DNA of 47,889 nucleotides from Flammeovirgaceae bacterium UBA2371 (GCA_002345965.1 DDTF01000017.1:58151-106039); one strand, 5' to 3'. Counted from the stretch's first letter, positions 36,205 to 45,008 are shown. The notes: generated from the letters alone by a model not told the origin. Numbers and translations are program-made.

Positions 36205-39200
36205 ATGAACCTGCAAGTTATCAAAAATCGGATTCTTTTTTGGCTAAAGAAAATTATCTTATATAGCCTGTACTTCCTATTGCTATTTTTTCTATTGAGT
36301 TTTGGGATATTACAAATTCCCCCTGTTCAAAAAACCATCCTCAAGTACTATACCGATCGATTCTCCAATGTTTCGGGGTTCAAAACGTCCTTCCAATCTG
36401 TCCATTTGATTTGGTACGACAGATTTCAAATCAACGGACTGAATATTACCGATCCTGAGGAAAATGTAATGATTGAGGCCGAACAGCTCAATGTGAATTT
36501 CAGGATCAGTTCATTGCTTACTGGCAGCAATGTAAATATTGATGCGGCTACCCTAGATGGCACTCAGGTGAATTTGGTAAAAATCATGGACCTGGATTCA
36601 ACCAAAGACCTGAACATCAATTTATTTATCAAAAGGCTCGCCAAACCTAAGGCCAAGGCCACACAAACAACTGCGAAAGTGAATGTTGGTGAAATACTAA
36701 TCAATCGATCTTATTTTAGCTATAACGATTCTGATAAGGATTCTCTGGCTCCCAAATTCGACTACAGTCATTTCAGGCTCCAATTGGATGATGGTCTAAT
36801 TCAAAATTTCAAAGTAATAGGAGACACCATTCAATTTAAAGTAAACTCACTCTATGCCAAAGACGAACAGACTCAATTTGAAATAAAACACCTCAATACT
36901 TTTTTTAGGATTTCTCAAAGCTCCATGGAATTTCTAAATATAAACCTTGACGCGGGAAATAGTCATGTACAGGATACTGTCATATTCTCCTATAAAAGTA
37001 TGCGCGATTTAAATGACTTTAATAATACGGTACAAATAAAGGCTAATATTAAAGCATCCACTCTAGACCCAAGGGATCTTGCTCTTTTTACATCCGGTAT
37101 GGATAAGATAAAGGAACCTATAAAAGCCAGCGGTCAGTTTACGGGTAAAGTCAATAGATTTTTTGTTCGTAATCTTTCACTCCAGATTGGGAACACTTCC
37201 TTCACTGGTAATTTAAACATGGACGGTATGCCATCCATCAGTGAAACTTTTATTAATCTAAACTTAAAGCAAGGAAACGTTGACATCAATGATCTCGCAT
37301 TTTTGTTTCCATCAAAAACATTTGCGGGCTTAAAACCACTGGGGAAATTTCAACTGATGGGAAACTTCACTGGATTCGTAAATGACTTTGTTGCCAATGG
37401 ATCTTTCAAAGGAAAGTTTGGACAAATTCAATCTGATGTTAATCTAAAAATTAATTCCGAAAATCCGGCCTTGTCTCAATACAAGGGAAACATCAAAATG
37501 ATAGATTTCAAACTCGGGACTTATCTGAGTGATACATCATTTTTAAAAAGTGTTTCATTAACGGGACATATCGATGGAAAAGGTTTTACGGAAGCTGCTG
37601 CTGACTTTGTTCTGGATGGTGCCATCTCTCACTTCAAAATAAAAAATTATGATTACAAAAACATTGTAACCAAGGCGCGATTCAAGTCCCAATTTTTTAG
37701 CGGGCAACTCACCATCAACGACCCTAACCTTAAGTTTGACGCAGAAGGTTCTATCGACTTCAGCAAAGACAACGAACTGGTGAGAATGAAAGCCAGACTC
37801 GATACAGCCCTTTTACATAATCTTGGATTTTCAAAAGAGAAATTCTTTTTACAGTCTGTTATTGATATTGATTCAAAGGGACTGAATATAGATAGTATCT
37901 TCGGTCAAGCTTTTTTAAGAAACACTAAAATTATCTATAGAAATGAATCTCTTGAGATTGACTCCATTCAAATTACCTCAAGTGAAATAGAAAAAGGCAG
38001 AAGTCTTCTTTTAAGAAGCACATTTGCTGATATTAATCTACACGGTGAATACTATTATTCTACCCTATTCAACGATCTGAATAAGTTATTCAAAGAGTTT
38101 TACCTCACCATTAAAAACGACAGATCGGAGTTGGAAACGTATTATCTGACCAAAGCCAAAACATCGCAGGAATATGATGCCAACTTCAACATCATTCTTC
38201 ATGACATCAATCCACTCATTCAGGTAGCAGGGATTAATACTAAACTCTCAAAAGGAACACACATTGAGGGGAAATTTTCCAATGGATTTACATCCATATT
38301 TAATGCTTACACTACGATAGATTCAATCATCTACGATGGTAAGCTATTCACTCAAAACACAATTGAATTTAACGGAAGCAAAATAAGAGACAGCACTAAT
38401 ATTCTTGCCATGCTTACTGTTCTTTCAAAAGAACAAAAATTATCTAAAAATTTTAACACAAGTGATCTGATGCTGGAGGCCATTTGGGCCACTGATCACA
38501 TTGAAGTAGGACTTGACTTTGACCAATCAGGTAAAGACAATTATGGAAGATTAAAAGCATCAATAGACTTGCTCAATGACAGTACAAGAATTAAAATACT
38601 GCCGTCAAAAATAAAAGCATTGAATGAGTTCTGGGAAGTGAACCAGCAAAATTATACCCTACTTGCAGGGGGCGAATGGCGCATCAATCACCTTGAAATA
38701 AAGAATAATAACCAATCCATACTTTTAAAAGGAAACATCTCCCGAGATCCTTCAAAATCTCTTTTCCTTAATATTGACAATCTTGATTTAGGCTTTTTGA
38801 ATAACATCAGCGGAGAGCGTTTTACGGGCACCCTGAATGGAGCTGCCGAAGCACGCGACCTGTATAACAATCCCTACATTCAGAATGATCTAAGGATAAA
38901 AGCATTAACTATAAATGATTTTTTAATAGGCGACATCAATGGTGTAAATATTTGGAACCAACAGGATGAAAGATTCGATATTAATTTTTCTATAGACCGT
39001 TTAAAGATTAGGACCGTAGATCTGAAAGGATTTTATACACCTTCTGAGCCCGAACCATTGCGGATCAACGCACAATTTAATCAGGCCAACCTAAAAATTG
39101 CAGAGCCACTATTAGAGACTATTTTTTCAAATATGGATGGCACCCTTACCGGGAAATATCTGATTTCAGGATCTTTTCTCAACCCTAAAATCAATGGTAA

Positions 39201-40776
39201 TGGAAATATTGAAAACGGTCAGATCATGATTAACTACCTGAAAACCCTCTACAATTTTACGGGAGAATTTGGGATGAAGTCGGATCAGTTGATCTTTAAG
39301 GATTTCAAAATTTCCGATATCTTTAAAAACACCGGAAGTCTGGATGGTTACATCGCCCATAGAAATTTCAGGGAGTTCCGATTAAATCTTGATGCCGCGT
39401 TTAATAATTTACAACTGCTAAATACTACTACAAAGGACAACTCGCTTTTTTATGGGCAGGGTTACGCCACTGGTAGCGCAAATTTTTTCGGCCCGTCTGA
39501 AAACCTTAAAATTTCTGCTACAGCAAAAACAGAAAAAAATACGAGAATCTTCATTCCCATGAGCTCTACAGAAACGGTACAGAAAAAAGACTTTATCAAC
39601 TTTGTTCACTTTACGGATTCATCCTCAATGATTGACGATAAAGACATAAAGCGGAAAAAAAGAACAAACACAGCTACTGGCATCTCCATGGACATTAATC
39701 TGGACATTACTCCAGATGCCTATACTGAAATTATTTTTGACATCAAGTCAGGAGATATTATCAGAGGAAGAGGAAATGGAGAAATTAAGTTACAACTCGA
39801 CACAAAAGGAGACTTCTTTATGTTTGGAGCCGTTGAGTTTACACAAGGCGCCTACAACTTTACACTCTATGATATTATCAACAAGGAATTTGATATTCAA
39901 CCGGGCAGTCGCATTTCATGGTATGGAAATCCGTACGAAGGTGTTATGGATATCACCGCCAACTACCGTCAGATGGCATCACTCAGCCCTATCCTAACTG
40001 ACCAGTCGGAAGAAGTGATTGCCAATTCACAGGTAAGAAGGAAATATCCGACCGATGTAATATTAAAATTAGAGGGGCAAATGCTTTCGCCTCGGATCAA
40101 TTTTGACATTGATGCGAATGAACTTCCGGATAATATCATTGTAGAGGGCAGAGCCCCTGTAAGGTTAAATTTTGAATTTGAATCTTTTAAAGCAAAGCTG
40201 GATGAACAAGAATTGAAACGACAGGTGTTTAGCCTTATTATTTTAAGAAAATTCTCACCGCCTGATGCTTTCAGCACAAGTGGTACATTGTACAATAGTG
40301 TTAGTGAGTTGCTTTCCAACCAACTTAGTTACTGGCTGACACAGGTGGATCAAAATCTTGAAATAGATTTAGACTTGGGTACTCTGGATCAGGAGGCCTT
40401 TAATACGTTTCAGTTACGACTTTCTTATTCATTTCTCAATGGAAGATTGAGGGTGACCAGGGATGGCAGTTTCTCTAATCAATACAATGCTTCTGACAAT
40501 ATATCCACATTGGCTGGGGACTGGACAGTTGATTATTTGCTGACACCTGACGGAAAGTTTAAAGTGAAGATGTACAGCCGTTCCAACATAAATCAACTCA
40601 CCAATACACTGGGGACGCAAAGTGCAGTTACTACTGGTGTAAGTCTTTTGCACACACAAAATTTTAACGAGATAAAAGACCTTTGGAAATCCGCCAGAGA
40701 CAAGAATCAAAATGAAAAAATGATCAACCCTCCCAATGAAGAAGCGCTAAAGGAAGAAGACGATGGCGAAAATTGA
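36205..40776 (+). CDS. tamB: TamB-like translocation and assembly / lipid-transfer protein
   Basis: A giant envelope protein of 1523 residues. One membrane helix near the N-terminus (about 10-36, LYFLLLFFLLSFGILQIPPVQ) anchors it in the inner membrane. A very long region of beta repeats follows, as in AsmA/TamB proteins that form hydrophobic grooves across the periplasm for phospholipid movement or outer-membrane protein assembly. The C-terminal TamB domain is recognisable (VRRKYPTDVILKLEGQMLSPRINFDI, FQLRLSYSFLNGRLRVTRDGSF, LAGDWTVDYLLTPDGKFKVKMYSRSNI). In Bacteroidota the partner TamL is usually elsewhere. The next gene begins 7 bp after its stop. Confidence 0.93.
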   Translation: MNLQVIKNRILFWLKKIILYSLYFLLLFFLLSFGILQIPPVQKTILKYYTDRFSNVSGFKTSFQSVHLIWYDRFQINGLNITDPEENVMIEAEQLNVNFRISSLLTGSNVNIDAATLDGTQVNLVKIMDLDSTKDLNINLFIKRLAKPKAKATQTTAKVNVGEILINRSYFSYNDSDKDSLAPKFDYSHFRLQLDDGLIQNFKVIGDTIQFKVNSLYAKDEQTQFEIKHLNTFFRISQSSMEFLNINLDAGNSHVQDTVIFSYKSMRDLNDFNNTVQIKANIKASTLDPRDLALFTSGMDKIKEPIKASGQFTGKVNRFFVRNLSLQIGNTSFTGNLNMDGMPSISETFINLNLKQGNVDINDLAFLFPSKTFAGLKPLGKFQLMGNFTGFVNDFVANGSFKGKFGQIQSDVNLKINSENPALSQYKGNIKMIDFKLGTYLSDTSFLKSVSLTGHIDGKGFTEAAADFVLDGAISHFKIKNYDYKNIVTKARFKSQFFSGQLTINDPNLKFDAEGSIDFSKDNELVRMKARLDTALLHNLGFSKEKFFLQSVIDIDSKGLNIDSIFGQAFLRNTKIIYRNESLEIDSIQITSSEIEKGRSLLLRSTFADINLHGEYYYSTLFNDLNKLFKEFYLTIKNDRSELETYYLTKAKTSQEYDANFNIILHDINPLIQVAGINTKLSKGTHIEGKFSNGFTSIFNAYTTIDSIIYDGKLFTQNTIEFNGSKIRDSTNILAMLTVLSKEQKLSKNFNTSDLMLEAIWATDHIEVGLDFDQSGKDNYGRLKASIDLLNDSTRIKILPSKIKALNEFWEVNQQNYTLLAGGEWRINHLEIKNNNQSILLKGNISRDPSKSLFLNIDNLDLGFLNNISGERFTGTLNGAAEARDLYNNPYIQNDLRIKALTINDFLIGDINGVNIWNQQDERFDINFSIDRLKIRTVDLKGFYTPSEPEPLRINAQFNQANLKIAEPLLETIFSNMDGTLTGKYLISGSFLNPKINGNGNIENGQIMINYLKTLYNFTGEFGMKSDQLIFKDFKISDIFKNTGSLDGYIAHRNFREFRLNLDAAFNNLQLLNTTTKDNSLFYGQGYATGSANFFGPSENLKISATAKTEKNTRIFIPMSSTETVQKKDFINFVHFTDSSSMIDDKDIKRKKRTNTATGISMDINLDITPDAYTEIIFDIKSGDIIRGRGNGEIKLQLDTKGDFFMFGAVEFTQGAYNFTLYDIINKEFDIQPGSRISWYGNPYEGVMDITANYRQMASLSPILTDQSEEVIANSQVRRKYPTDVILKLEGQMLSPRINFDIDANELPDNIIVEGRAPVRLNFEFESFKAKLDEQELKRQVFSLIILRKFSPPDAFSTSGTLYNSVSELLSNQLSYWLTQVDQNLEIDLDLGTLDQEAFNTFQLRLSYSFLNGRLRVTRDGSFSNQYNASDNISTLAGDWTVDYLLTPDGKFKVKMYSRSNINQLTNTLGTQSAVTTGVSLLHTQNFNEIKDLWKSARDKNQNEKMINPPNEEALKEEDDGEN

Positions 40777-40783
40777 ATTTTTC

Positions 40784-41683
40784 ATGATCCCCTTAAAGCG
40801 ATCATATCCTGTTCTCATTTTTTTAGTCGTTTTTTTATCTCATTCATTTTTTTCAGTGGCCCAAACTCCCACCCAAGAATTGGATTCGGTTAACAAGAAA
40901 AAATTAAACAGACTTGTAATCGCTTCATCAGTGGGCTACACTGCGTCAATGGTGGTGCTCAGTAAGGCTTGGTACAGCGAATTCGACCGTCAACCTTTCT
41001 CTTTTTTTGATGATTCTAAAGAATGGTTTCAAGTTGATAAAATAGGGCATTTTTATTCAGCATTTCACTTAAGCAACATGAGTGCAAACGCTTTAATACA
41101 CACAGGATTGTCCAAAAGGAAATCTCAAAAGATAGGAGCTCTTTCCAGTTTTTTAATGGTAAGCTCTATAGAAATTTTTGATGGATATTCAGCTGGTTAT
41201 GGAGCCTCCGCTTCAGACCTTGTCGCCAACGCAGTTGGCAGCTCCGTCTTTTTAGGTCAGCAACTCCTGTGGAATGAAACCAGGATCTACCCGAAATTCT
41301 CATTTCATACCACCCACCTGGCCAATCAAAGACCTACCATCCTAGGAAGTAATTTTAGTGAGAAAGTACTCAAAGACTACAACGGGCAAACGTACTGGAT
41401 GTCTATTGATGTGGATCGATTTACCCGATTTCCAAAGTGGCTCAATCTGGCTATCGGATATGGCGCTCATGACTTTATCTTTGCCTCAAAAGAAGCCAAT
41501 ATTTCAAACGGTTATTCTCCCTACCGACAGTACTATTTAAGCATTGACTTTGACCTCACCTCTGTTAAAACTAATTCAAAGCCTCTAAAAGCCTTATTGT
41601 ATTTGGCCAATATGATAAAATTGCCTTCCCCCACCCTGGAATTCACTCGTCATGGGGTAAAATCCTATGCATTCTACTTCTGA
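40784..41683 (+). CDS. DUF2279-like envelope protein
   Basis: A protein of 299 residues from the ATG at 40784 (MIPLKRSYPVLIFLVVFLSHSFFSVAQ, signal peptide); a start at 40763 overlapping tamB is also open. The core WFQVDKIGHFYSAFHLSNMSANALIHTGLS and SSIEIFDGYSAGYGASASDLVANAVGS match the DUF2279/YfiM-like family of unknown function, with the conserved DKxGHF and EIxDG..xGxGxSxxDxxAN patterns. Several short hydrophobic segments suggest membrane contact. Its tight linkage to tamB hints at an outer-membrane or lipid-related role, which is inference from position. Confidence 0.8.
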   Translation: MIPLKRSYPVLIFLVVFLSHSFFSVAQTPTQELDSVNKKKLNRLVIASSVGYTASMVVLSKAWYSEFDRQPFSFFDDSKEWFQVDKIGHFYSAFHLSNMSANALIHTGLSKRKSQKIGALSSFLMVSSIEIFDGYSAGYGASASDLVANAVGSSVFLGQQLLWNETRIYPKFSFHTTHLANQRPTILGSNFSEKVLKDYNGQTYWMSIDVDRFTRFPKWLNLAIGYGAHDFIFASKEANISNGYSPYRQYYLSIDFDLTSVKTNSKPLKALLYLANMIKLPSPTLEFTRHGVKSYAFYF

Positions 41684-41743
41684 CTCTTGGCTTGATATCA
41701 TTTTCATTTTGTACCTTCATTATCCTGAACCAATCCCAACAAT

Positions 41744-42142
41744 ATGGACTTAATGGCATTCATGAAGAGTTATTCCGATGAAATTGGAGGACAATACTCA
41801 AGTTATGACAACACCCATTCGATTATAGTGGTACCGCTGGCAGGTGGGCGATTCCAATCCGTAATCGGCACCATCAAGGAAAACAAATTGTACAGCAGAA
41901 ACATGGTTACATTCACTTCCAAGATATGTAATTATCATGCTGGTTTGCCTTTGAAGAATCTATTGGAGCAAAGTGCTCTTTTCAATTATGGGAGATTTAT
42001 CATCAGCGATGATTTTTTACAAATTGAAGGGGTAGCTTCACTGGAAGGCACATCAGAAAGTTCAGTGAAAGAGATGATTCAGGAAGTGGCCAACCTTGCC
42101 GACCAGTATGAGTTTAAGCTCACCGGAGCTGACGTGCACTAA
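41744..42142 (+). CDS. small YbjN-like protein, function unknown
   Basis: A 132-residue soluble protein. The alternating pattern YSSYDNTHSIIVVPLAGGRFQSVIGTIKENKLYSRNMVTFTSKIC, then NYGRFIISDDFLQIEGVASLEGTSESSVKEMIQEVANLADQYEFKL, resembles the YbjN / type III chaperone-like fold (helix, sheet, closing helix). The call is tentative. There is no signal peptide. It lies between the DUF2279-like gene and rnpB, on the same strand. Confidence 0.65.
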   Translation: MDLMAFMKSYSDEIGGQYSSYDNTHSIIVVPLAGGRFQSVIGTIKENKLYSRNMVTFTSKICNYHAGLPLKNLLEQSALFNYGRFIISDDFLQIEGVASLEGTSESSVKEMIQEVANLADQYEFKLTGADVH

Positions 42143-42181
42143 CGGATCCACGTGATTCAAGGTCTTCTTATCATTTATCCT

Positions 42182-42189
42182 TAACTTTG
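42182..42189 (+). promoter_or_regulatory. -7 box of the rnpB promoter
   Basis: TAACTTTG at 42182-42189 fits the Bacteroidota -7 consensus TAnnTTTG exactly and ends 4 bases before the predicted 5' end of RNase P RNA, the distance expected for a start site. The -33 element is poor (no TTTG at 19-23 bp upstream). Confidence 0.65.
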
Positions 42190-42193
42190 CAGT

Positions 42194-42569
42194 AATGCAA
42201 GCCGTCTTATCGTCCGCCAGCTGGTGGGAGGAAAGTCCGGGCAACATTGAGCATCGTACTTCCTAACAGGAAGGTCCGCCTGTGGGCGGAACAGATAGTG
42301 CCACAGAAAACAAACTACTCCGTCTGATGCGTCAGATGGAGAAAAGGTGAAAAGGTGAGGTAAGAGCTCACCGCCCTGACGGTGACGTCAGGGGCATGGC
42401 AAACCTTACGAGTTGAAAGGCCAAATAGGCCCCGAACATGAGTCGCTCTGCTCATCCTTTATGGAAGTCGGGGCGGGTAGGCTGATTGATCCCAATGGCA
42501 ACATTGGGACTAGACAAATGATAAGATCCGCCAGCTGGCGGAACAGAACCCGGCTTACAGGCTTGCATT
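42194..42569 (+). ncRNA. rnpB: RNase P RNA (bacterial type A)
   Basis: The catalytic RNA that trims tRNA 5' leaders. The universal P4 strands are present: GAGGAAAGTCCGGGC near 42228-42242 and ACAGAACCCGGCTTACA near 42543-42559. The 5' and 3' ends pair as P1 (AATGCAAGCC at 42194-42203 with GGCTTGCATT at 42560-42569), and P2 is CTTATC with GATAAG near 42520. Further conserved blocks are AGGTAAGAGCTCACCG, GGCAAACC and GGCCAAATAGG. The length of about 376 nt is normal. Its peripheral helices contain repeated TCCGCC/GGCGGA modules. Confidence 0.97.
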
Positions 42570-42575
42570 TTTTTA
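42560..42575 (+). terminator. rnpB 3' end: P1 helix strand followed by T-run
   Basis: The 3' strand of P1 is followed at once by a T-run (42568-42574). No separate hairpin lies beyond, so the end of the RNA itself, or the nearby stem in its 3' part, probably acts with this T-run as the terminator. The next gene starts at 42609. Confidence 0.55.
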
Positions 42576-42608
42576 TTAATTTTTAAGTTATTTCATTTCC
42601 ATCCCATC

Positions 42609-43769
42609 ATGCCCAAAGTTTTACTAATAGAAGATGAGGCAAGTATTCGTGCTGTGCTTAAAGACATCATCACCGATCAAAAGGAATTAAAACTAACAGT
42701 TGACGAAGCCAAAGATGGCGTGGAAGGATTAGCCATGCTCGAAAACGATGATTATGACCTCGTTTTTTGTGACATCAAAATGCCCAAGATGGATGGCATG
42801 GAAGTACTTGAAAAGGCCAAGGAAAAAGGAATCGGAACAACTTTCATCATGATATCCGCTCATGGTACTACCGAAATGGCTGTAGATGCCACCAAGATGG
42901 GCGCCTATGATTTTTTACAAAAGCCGCCTGACCTGAATCGTCTGTTGATCACCTTGCGCAATGCCTTGGACAAAACCAGTTTAGTGGCAGAAACAAAAAC
43001 GCTAAAGAAAAAAATTGCCCACAAGTATGACATGATTGGTGAATCCGAACCAATCGCCATGGTCAAAGAAATTATTGAAAAGGTTGCTCCTACTGATGCC
43101 CGTGTATTAATTACCGGTCCTAATGGATCAGGAAAGGAATTGGTAGCCCGTTGGGTGCATGAAAAAAGTAACAGAGCCAGTGCTCCTTTTGTAGAAGTAA
43201 ACTGCGCTGCTATCCCCTCCGAGCTCATTGAGAGTGAATTGTTTGGGCATGAAAAGGGCTCCTTTACCTCTGCCGTTAAGCAACGTATTGGAAAATTTGA
43301 ACAGGCTGATAATGGCACCTTATTTCTGGATGAAATTGGGGACATGAGCCTCTCCGCTCAAGCAAAAGTTTTGCGCGCGCTGCAAGAGAACAAGATTACC
43401 AGAGTAGGTGGGGATAAAGACATTGCAGTAAACGTAAGAGTACTGGCTGCCACCAATAAGAACCTAAAGCAGGAAATAGCAGAGAATAAATTCCGAGAAG
43501 ACCTTTACCACAGACTTGGAGTGATCATTGTGAAAGTGCCAGCACTGAATGACCGTAGAGAAGATATTCCTCTGCTGGTAGATAAATTTCTCAATGACCT
43601 TGCCATGGAGCAGGGAAACAAGGCAAAACAAATAGATGCTAAAGCCCTAAAAGAATTACAAAATTACGACTGGACTGGAAATATCAGGGAATTGCGAAAC
43701 GTAGTCGAAAGACTGACCATAATGAGTGGAGCGAAAATCAGCCTAGAGGAGGTAAAAAAATACCTCTAA
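42609..43769 (+). CDS. sigma-54 activator-type response regulator lacking a DNA-binding domain
   Basis: A response regulator of 386 residues. The receiver has IEDE and phospho-acceptor D55 in LVFCDIKMPKMDG, with K in LQKPPD. The AAA+ domain has Walker A GPNGSGKELVARWVH, Walker B TLFLDEIGDM and FREDLYHRLGVIIVKVP. The sigma-54 contact loop reads GSFTSA instead of GAFTGA. The protein ends at LEEVKKYL just after the AAA+ lid (NYDWTGNIRELRNVVERL), so the Fis-type helix-turn-helix is absent. This fits a conserved Bacteroidota group. It may act from solution without a DNA site, or may not use sigma-54 at all. No kinase gene is adjacent. Confidence 0.9.
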   Translation: MPKVLLIEDEASIRAVLKDIITDQKELKLTVDEAKDGVEGLAMLENDDYDLVFCDIKMPKMDGMEVLEKAKEKGIGTTFIMISAHGTTEMAVDATKMGAYDFLQKPPDLNRLLITLRNALDKTSLVAETKTLKKKIAHKYDMIGESEPIAMVKEIIEKVAPTDARVLITGPNGSGKELVARWVHEKSNRASAPFVEVNCAAIPSELIESELFGHEKGSFTSAVKQRIGKFEQADNGTLFLDEIGDMSLSAQAKVLRALQENKITRVGGDKDIAVNVRVLAATNKNLKQEIAENKFREDLYHRLGVIIVKVPALNDRREDIPLLVDKFLNDLAMEQGNKAKQIDAKALKELQNYDWTGNIRELRNVVERLTIMSGAKISLEEVKKYL

Positions 43770-43775
43770 GGTTGA

Positions 43776-43895
43776 TTAAATGCGGTTTTCCGTGTTGCTT
43801 TTCTTTACCTCTTTCTTGCTGTAAGTAGGACAGGTATACTGGCTACACGCACTTAGGAAAGCGATCAAGGCAATAAATGCTAAAATTTTCTTCAT
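43776..43895 (-). CDS. 39-residue lipoprotein
   Basis: A very short lipoprotein. Residues 1-17 (MKKILAFIALIAFLSAC) form a complete signal peptide with lipidation at C17, and the mature peptide of 23 residues (SQYTCPTYSKKEVKKSNTE and on) is basic with one further cysteine. It ends 6 bp from the convergent response regulator gene. An excellent promoter lies just upstream, with a predicted leader of only about 16 bases, which supports a real gene. Similar tiny lipoproteins are known in Bacteroidota, but I cannot name a function. Confidence 0.8.
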   Translation of the reverse strand: MKKILAFIALIAFLSACSQYTCPTYSKKEVKKSNTENRI

Positions 43896-43916
43896 TTCAG
43901 TGGTCTTTGAAAGTAT

Positions 43917-43947
43917 CAAAATTATCATTCTTTTCAATTTGAGCAAA
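43917..43947 (-). promoter_or_regulatory. Bacteroidota promoter of the small lipoprotein
   Basis: On the minus strand there is TTTG (43947-43944), 19 bp, then TAATTTTG (43924-43917). Both boxes match the published Bacteroidota/Flavobacterium consensus (TTTG or TTG, about 19 bp, TAnnTTTG). The start would fall near 43911, 16 bp before the ATG at 43895. It is the best promoter match in the window. Confidence 0.75.
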
Positions 43948-43986
43948 TTTAATCTGCTATAAATGGCTGTTTAGCGACTTGATTGG

Positions 43987-44973
43987 CTACCCAACCAGCA
44001 AATTGCACCCTCTAACATCCGAGTTATCCATCCTTCCAAGTATCTCAAAACTACCATCTTGGCGAATTCTACCTAAATCTTGGGTTTCAACGAACGCACA
44101 GGTATAAATATTTGATAAATCTATCACGTTTATTCCTCCAGTTTTACCCTTACCCAGTACTTCAAATGGGTCATTTATGCTTCGAACGACTATTTTCATC
44201 CCGGATGGGGCTTGAAAGTAACCTTGCCCTTTGGAATATGCCTGAGAAAACAACTCTGTCATTCCATACTCCGAATGAATGGACGGAACGTTAAAACGTT
44301 GAGACAAATACTGGTGCAATTCATCTCTTGTAAGCTCCACTCTCCTTCCCTTCATACCCCCCGTTTCCATTACTATACAATCACTTAAATCCAATTCCAT
44401 TTTCTCGGCCAGGTCCATAAGGGCAAATGAAACACCCAACAATAACACTTTTCGATCCTGGTGAGATTTTTTAAGGTGCGCCTGAAGTTCTGATAAATTA
44501 TTGAGATAGAAGGCCGAATAAGGTGATCCGCTCTCCTTAATGAAATGACTGACCATCACAACCAATGAAGCCCCTTCCCTTTCCAAATAAGAGGGAAGCA
44601 GGGCGAAAATATGGTAATCGTTGACTGGTCCATAAAAGCCTTCGAAAATTTGTATTGAATGGTTCAGGTATTCCTGTACACTTTTTACCTTGTGCCTGCT
44701 GGGAGTGGCACCCGTAGTGGAGCTACTGTAAAAAGTTGATTCAGCTGTCCAGTCACCTGTGACCACATCGTGCGTTTTAAAAAAAGAGATCGGAAGAAAA
44801 GGAATTTGATCAAGCGTGGTAATCCTGTCTATATTTACCCCCAGATAGGTGAGATATTTTTGATATACTTTGTTCTCTTTTGCCTGAAACTGAAACAAAG
44901 ACAAGGCAATATTCTCGAAATTGTCTTCGTTAACACGAGATAAATCCCTTTCAAAACTTTTAAATCTGTTCAA
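43987..44973 (-). CDS. LuxE-like acyl-protein synthetase / adenylate-forming enzyme
   Basis: An adenylate-forming enzyme of 328 residues, similar to LuxE acyl-protein synthetases and the coenzyme F390-synthetase group. The ATP loop is SSSTTGATPS at 83-92; SEYGMTELFSQAYS (about 238-251) is the A5-type motif; ETQDLGRI and GRMDNSDVRGCNLL are the A7/A8-type motifs. The protein ends just after this, so the small C-terminal domain of larger ligases is missing, as normal for LuxE. There is no luxCDAB or other acyl-carrier gene near. The likely role is activation of a carboxylic acid as acyl-AMP; the acceptor is unknown. Confidence 0.85.
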   Translation of the reverse strand: MNRFKSFERDLSRVNEDNFENIALSLFQFQAKENKVYQKYLTYLGVNIDRITTLDQIPFLPISFFKTHDVVTGDWTAESTFYSSSTTGATPSRHKVKSVQEYLNHSIQIFEGFYGPVNDYHIFALLPSYLEREGASLVVMVSHFIKESGSPYSAFYLNNLSELQAHLKKSHQDRKVLLLGVSFALMDLAEKMELDLSDCIVMETGGMKGRRVELTRDELHQYLSQRFNVPSIHSEYGMTELFSQAYSKGQGYFQAPSGMKIVVRSINDPFEVLGKGKTGGINVIDLSNIYTCAFVETQDLGRIRQDGSFEILGRMDNSDVRGCNLLVG

Positions 44974-45008
44974 GCGTTAATTAATTTACAAAGGTCTAAA
45001 ATTAGGAA

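Noticed and set aside
41704..41711. TCATTTTG as a -7 box for the YbjN-like gene
   Set aside because: One mismatch in the TA, and the nearest TTG is only 14 bp upstream, too close for the Bacteroidota promoter spacing.
43749..43766. 6-bp inverted repeat with an A-rich loop at the end of the orphan regulator gene
   Set aside because: It is too short and has no T-run on either strand. It mostly reflects Lys and Glu codons in the coding sequence.
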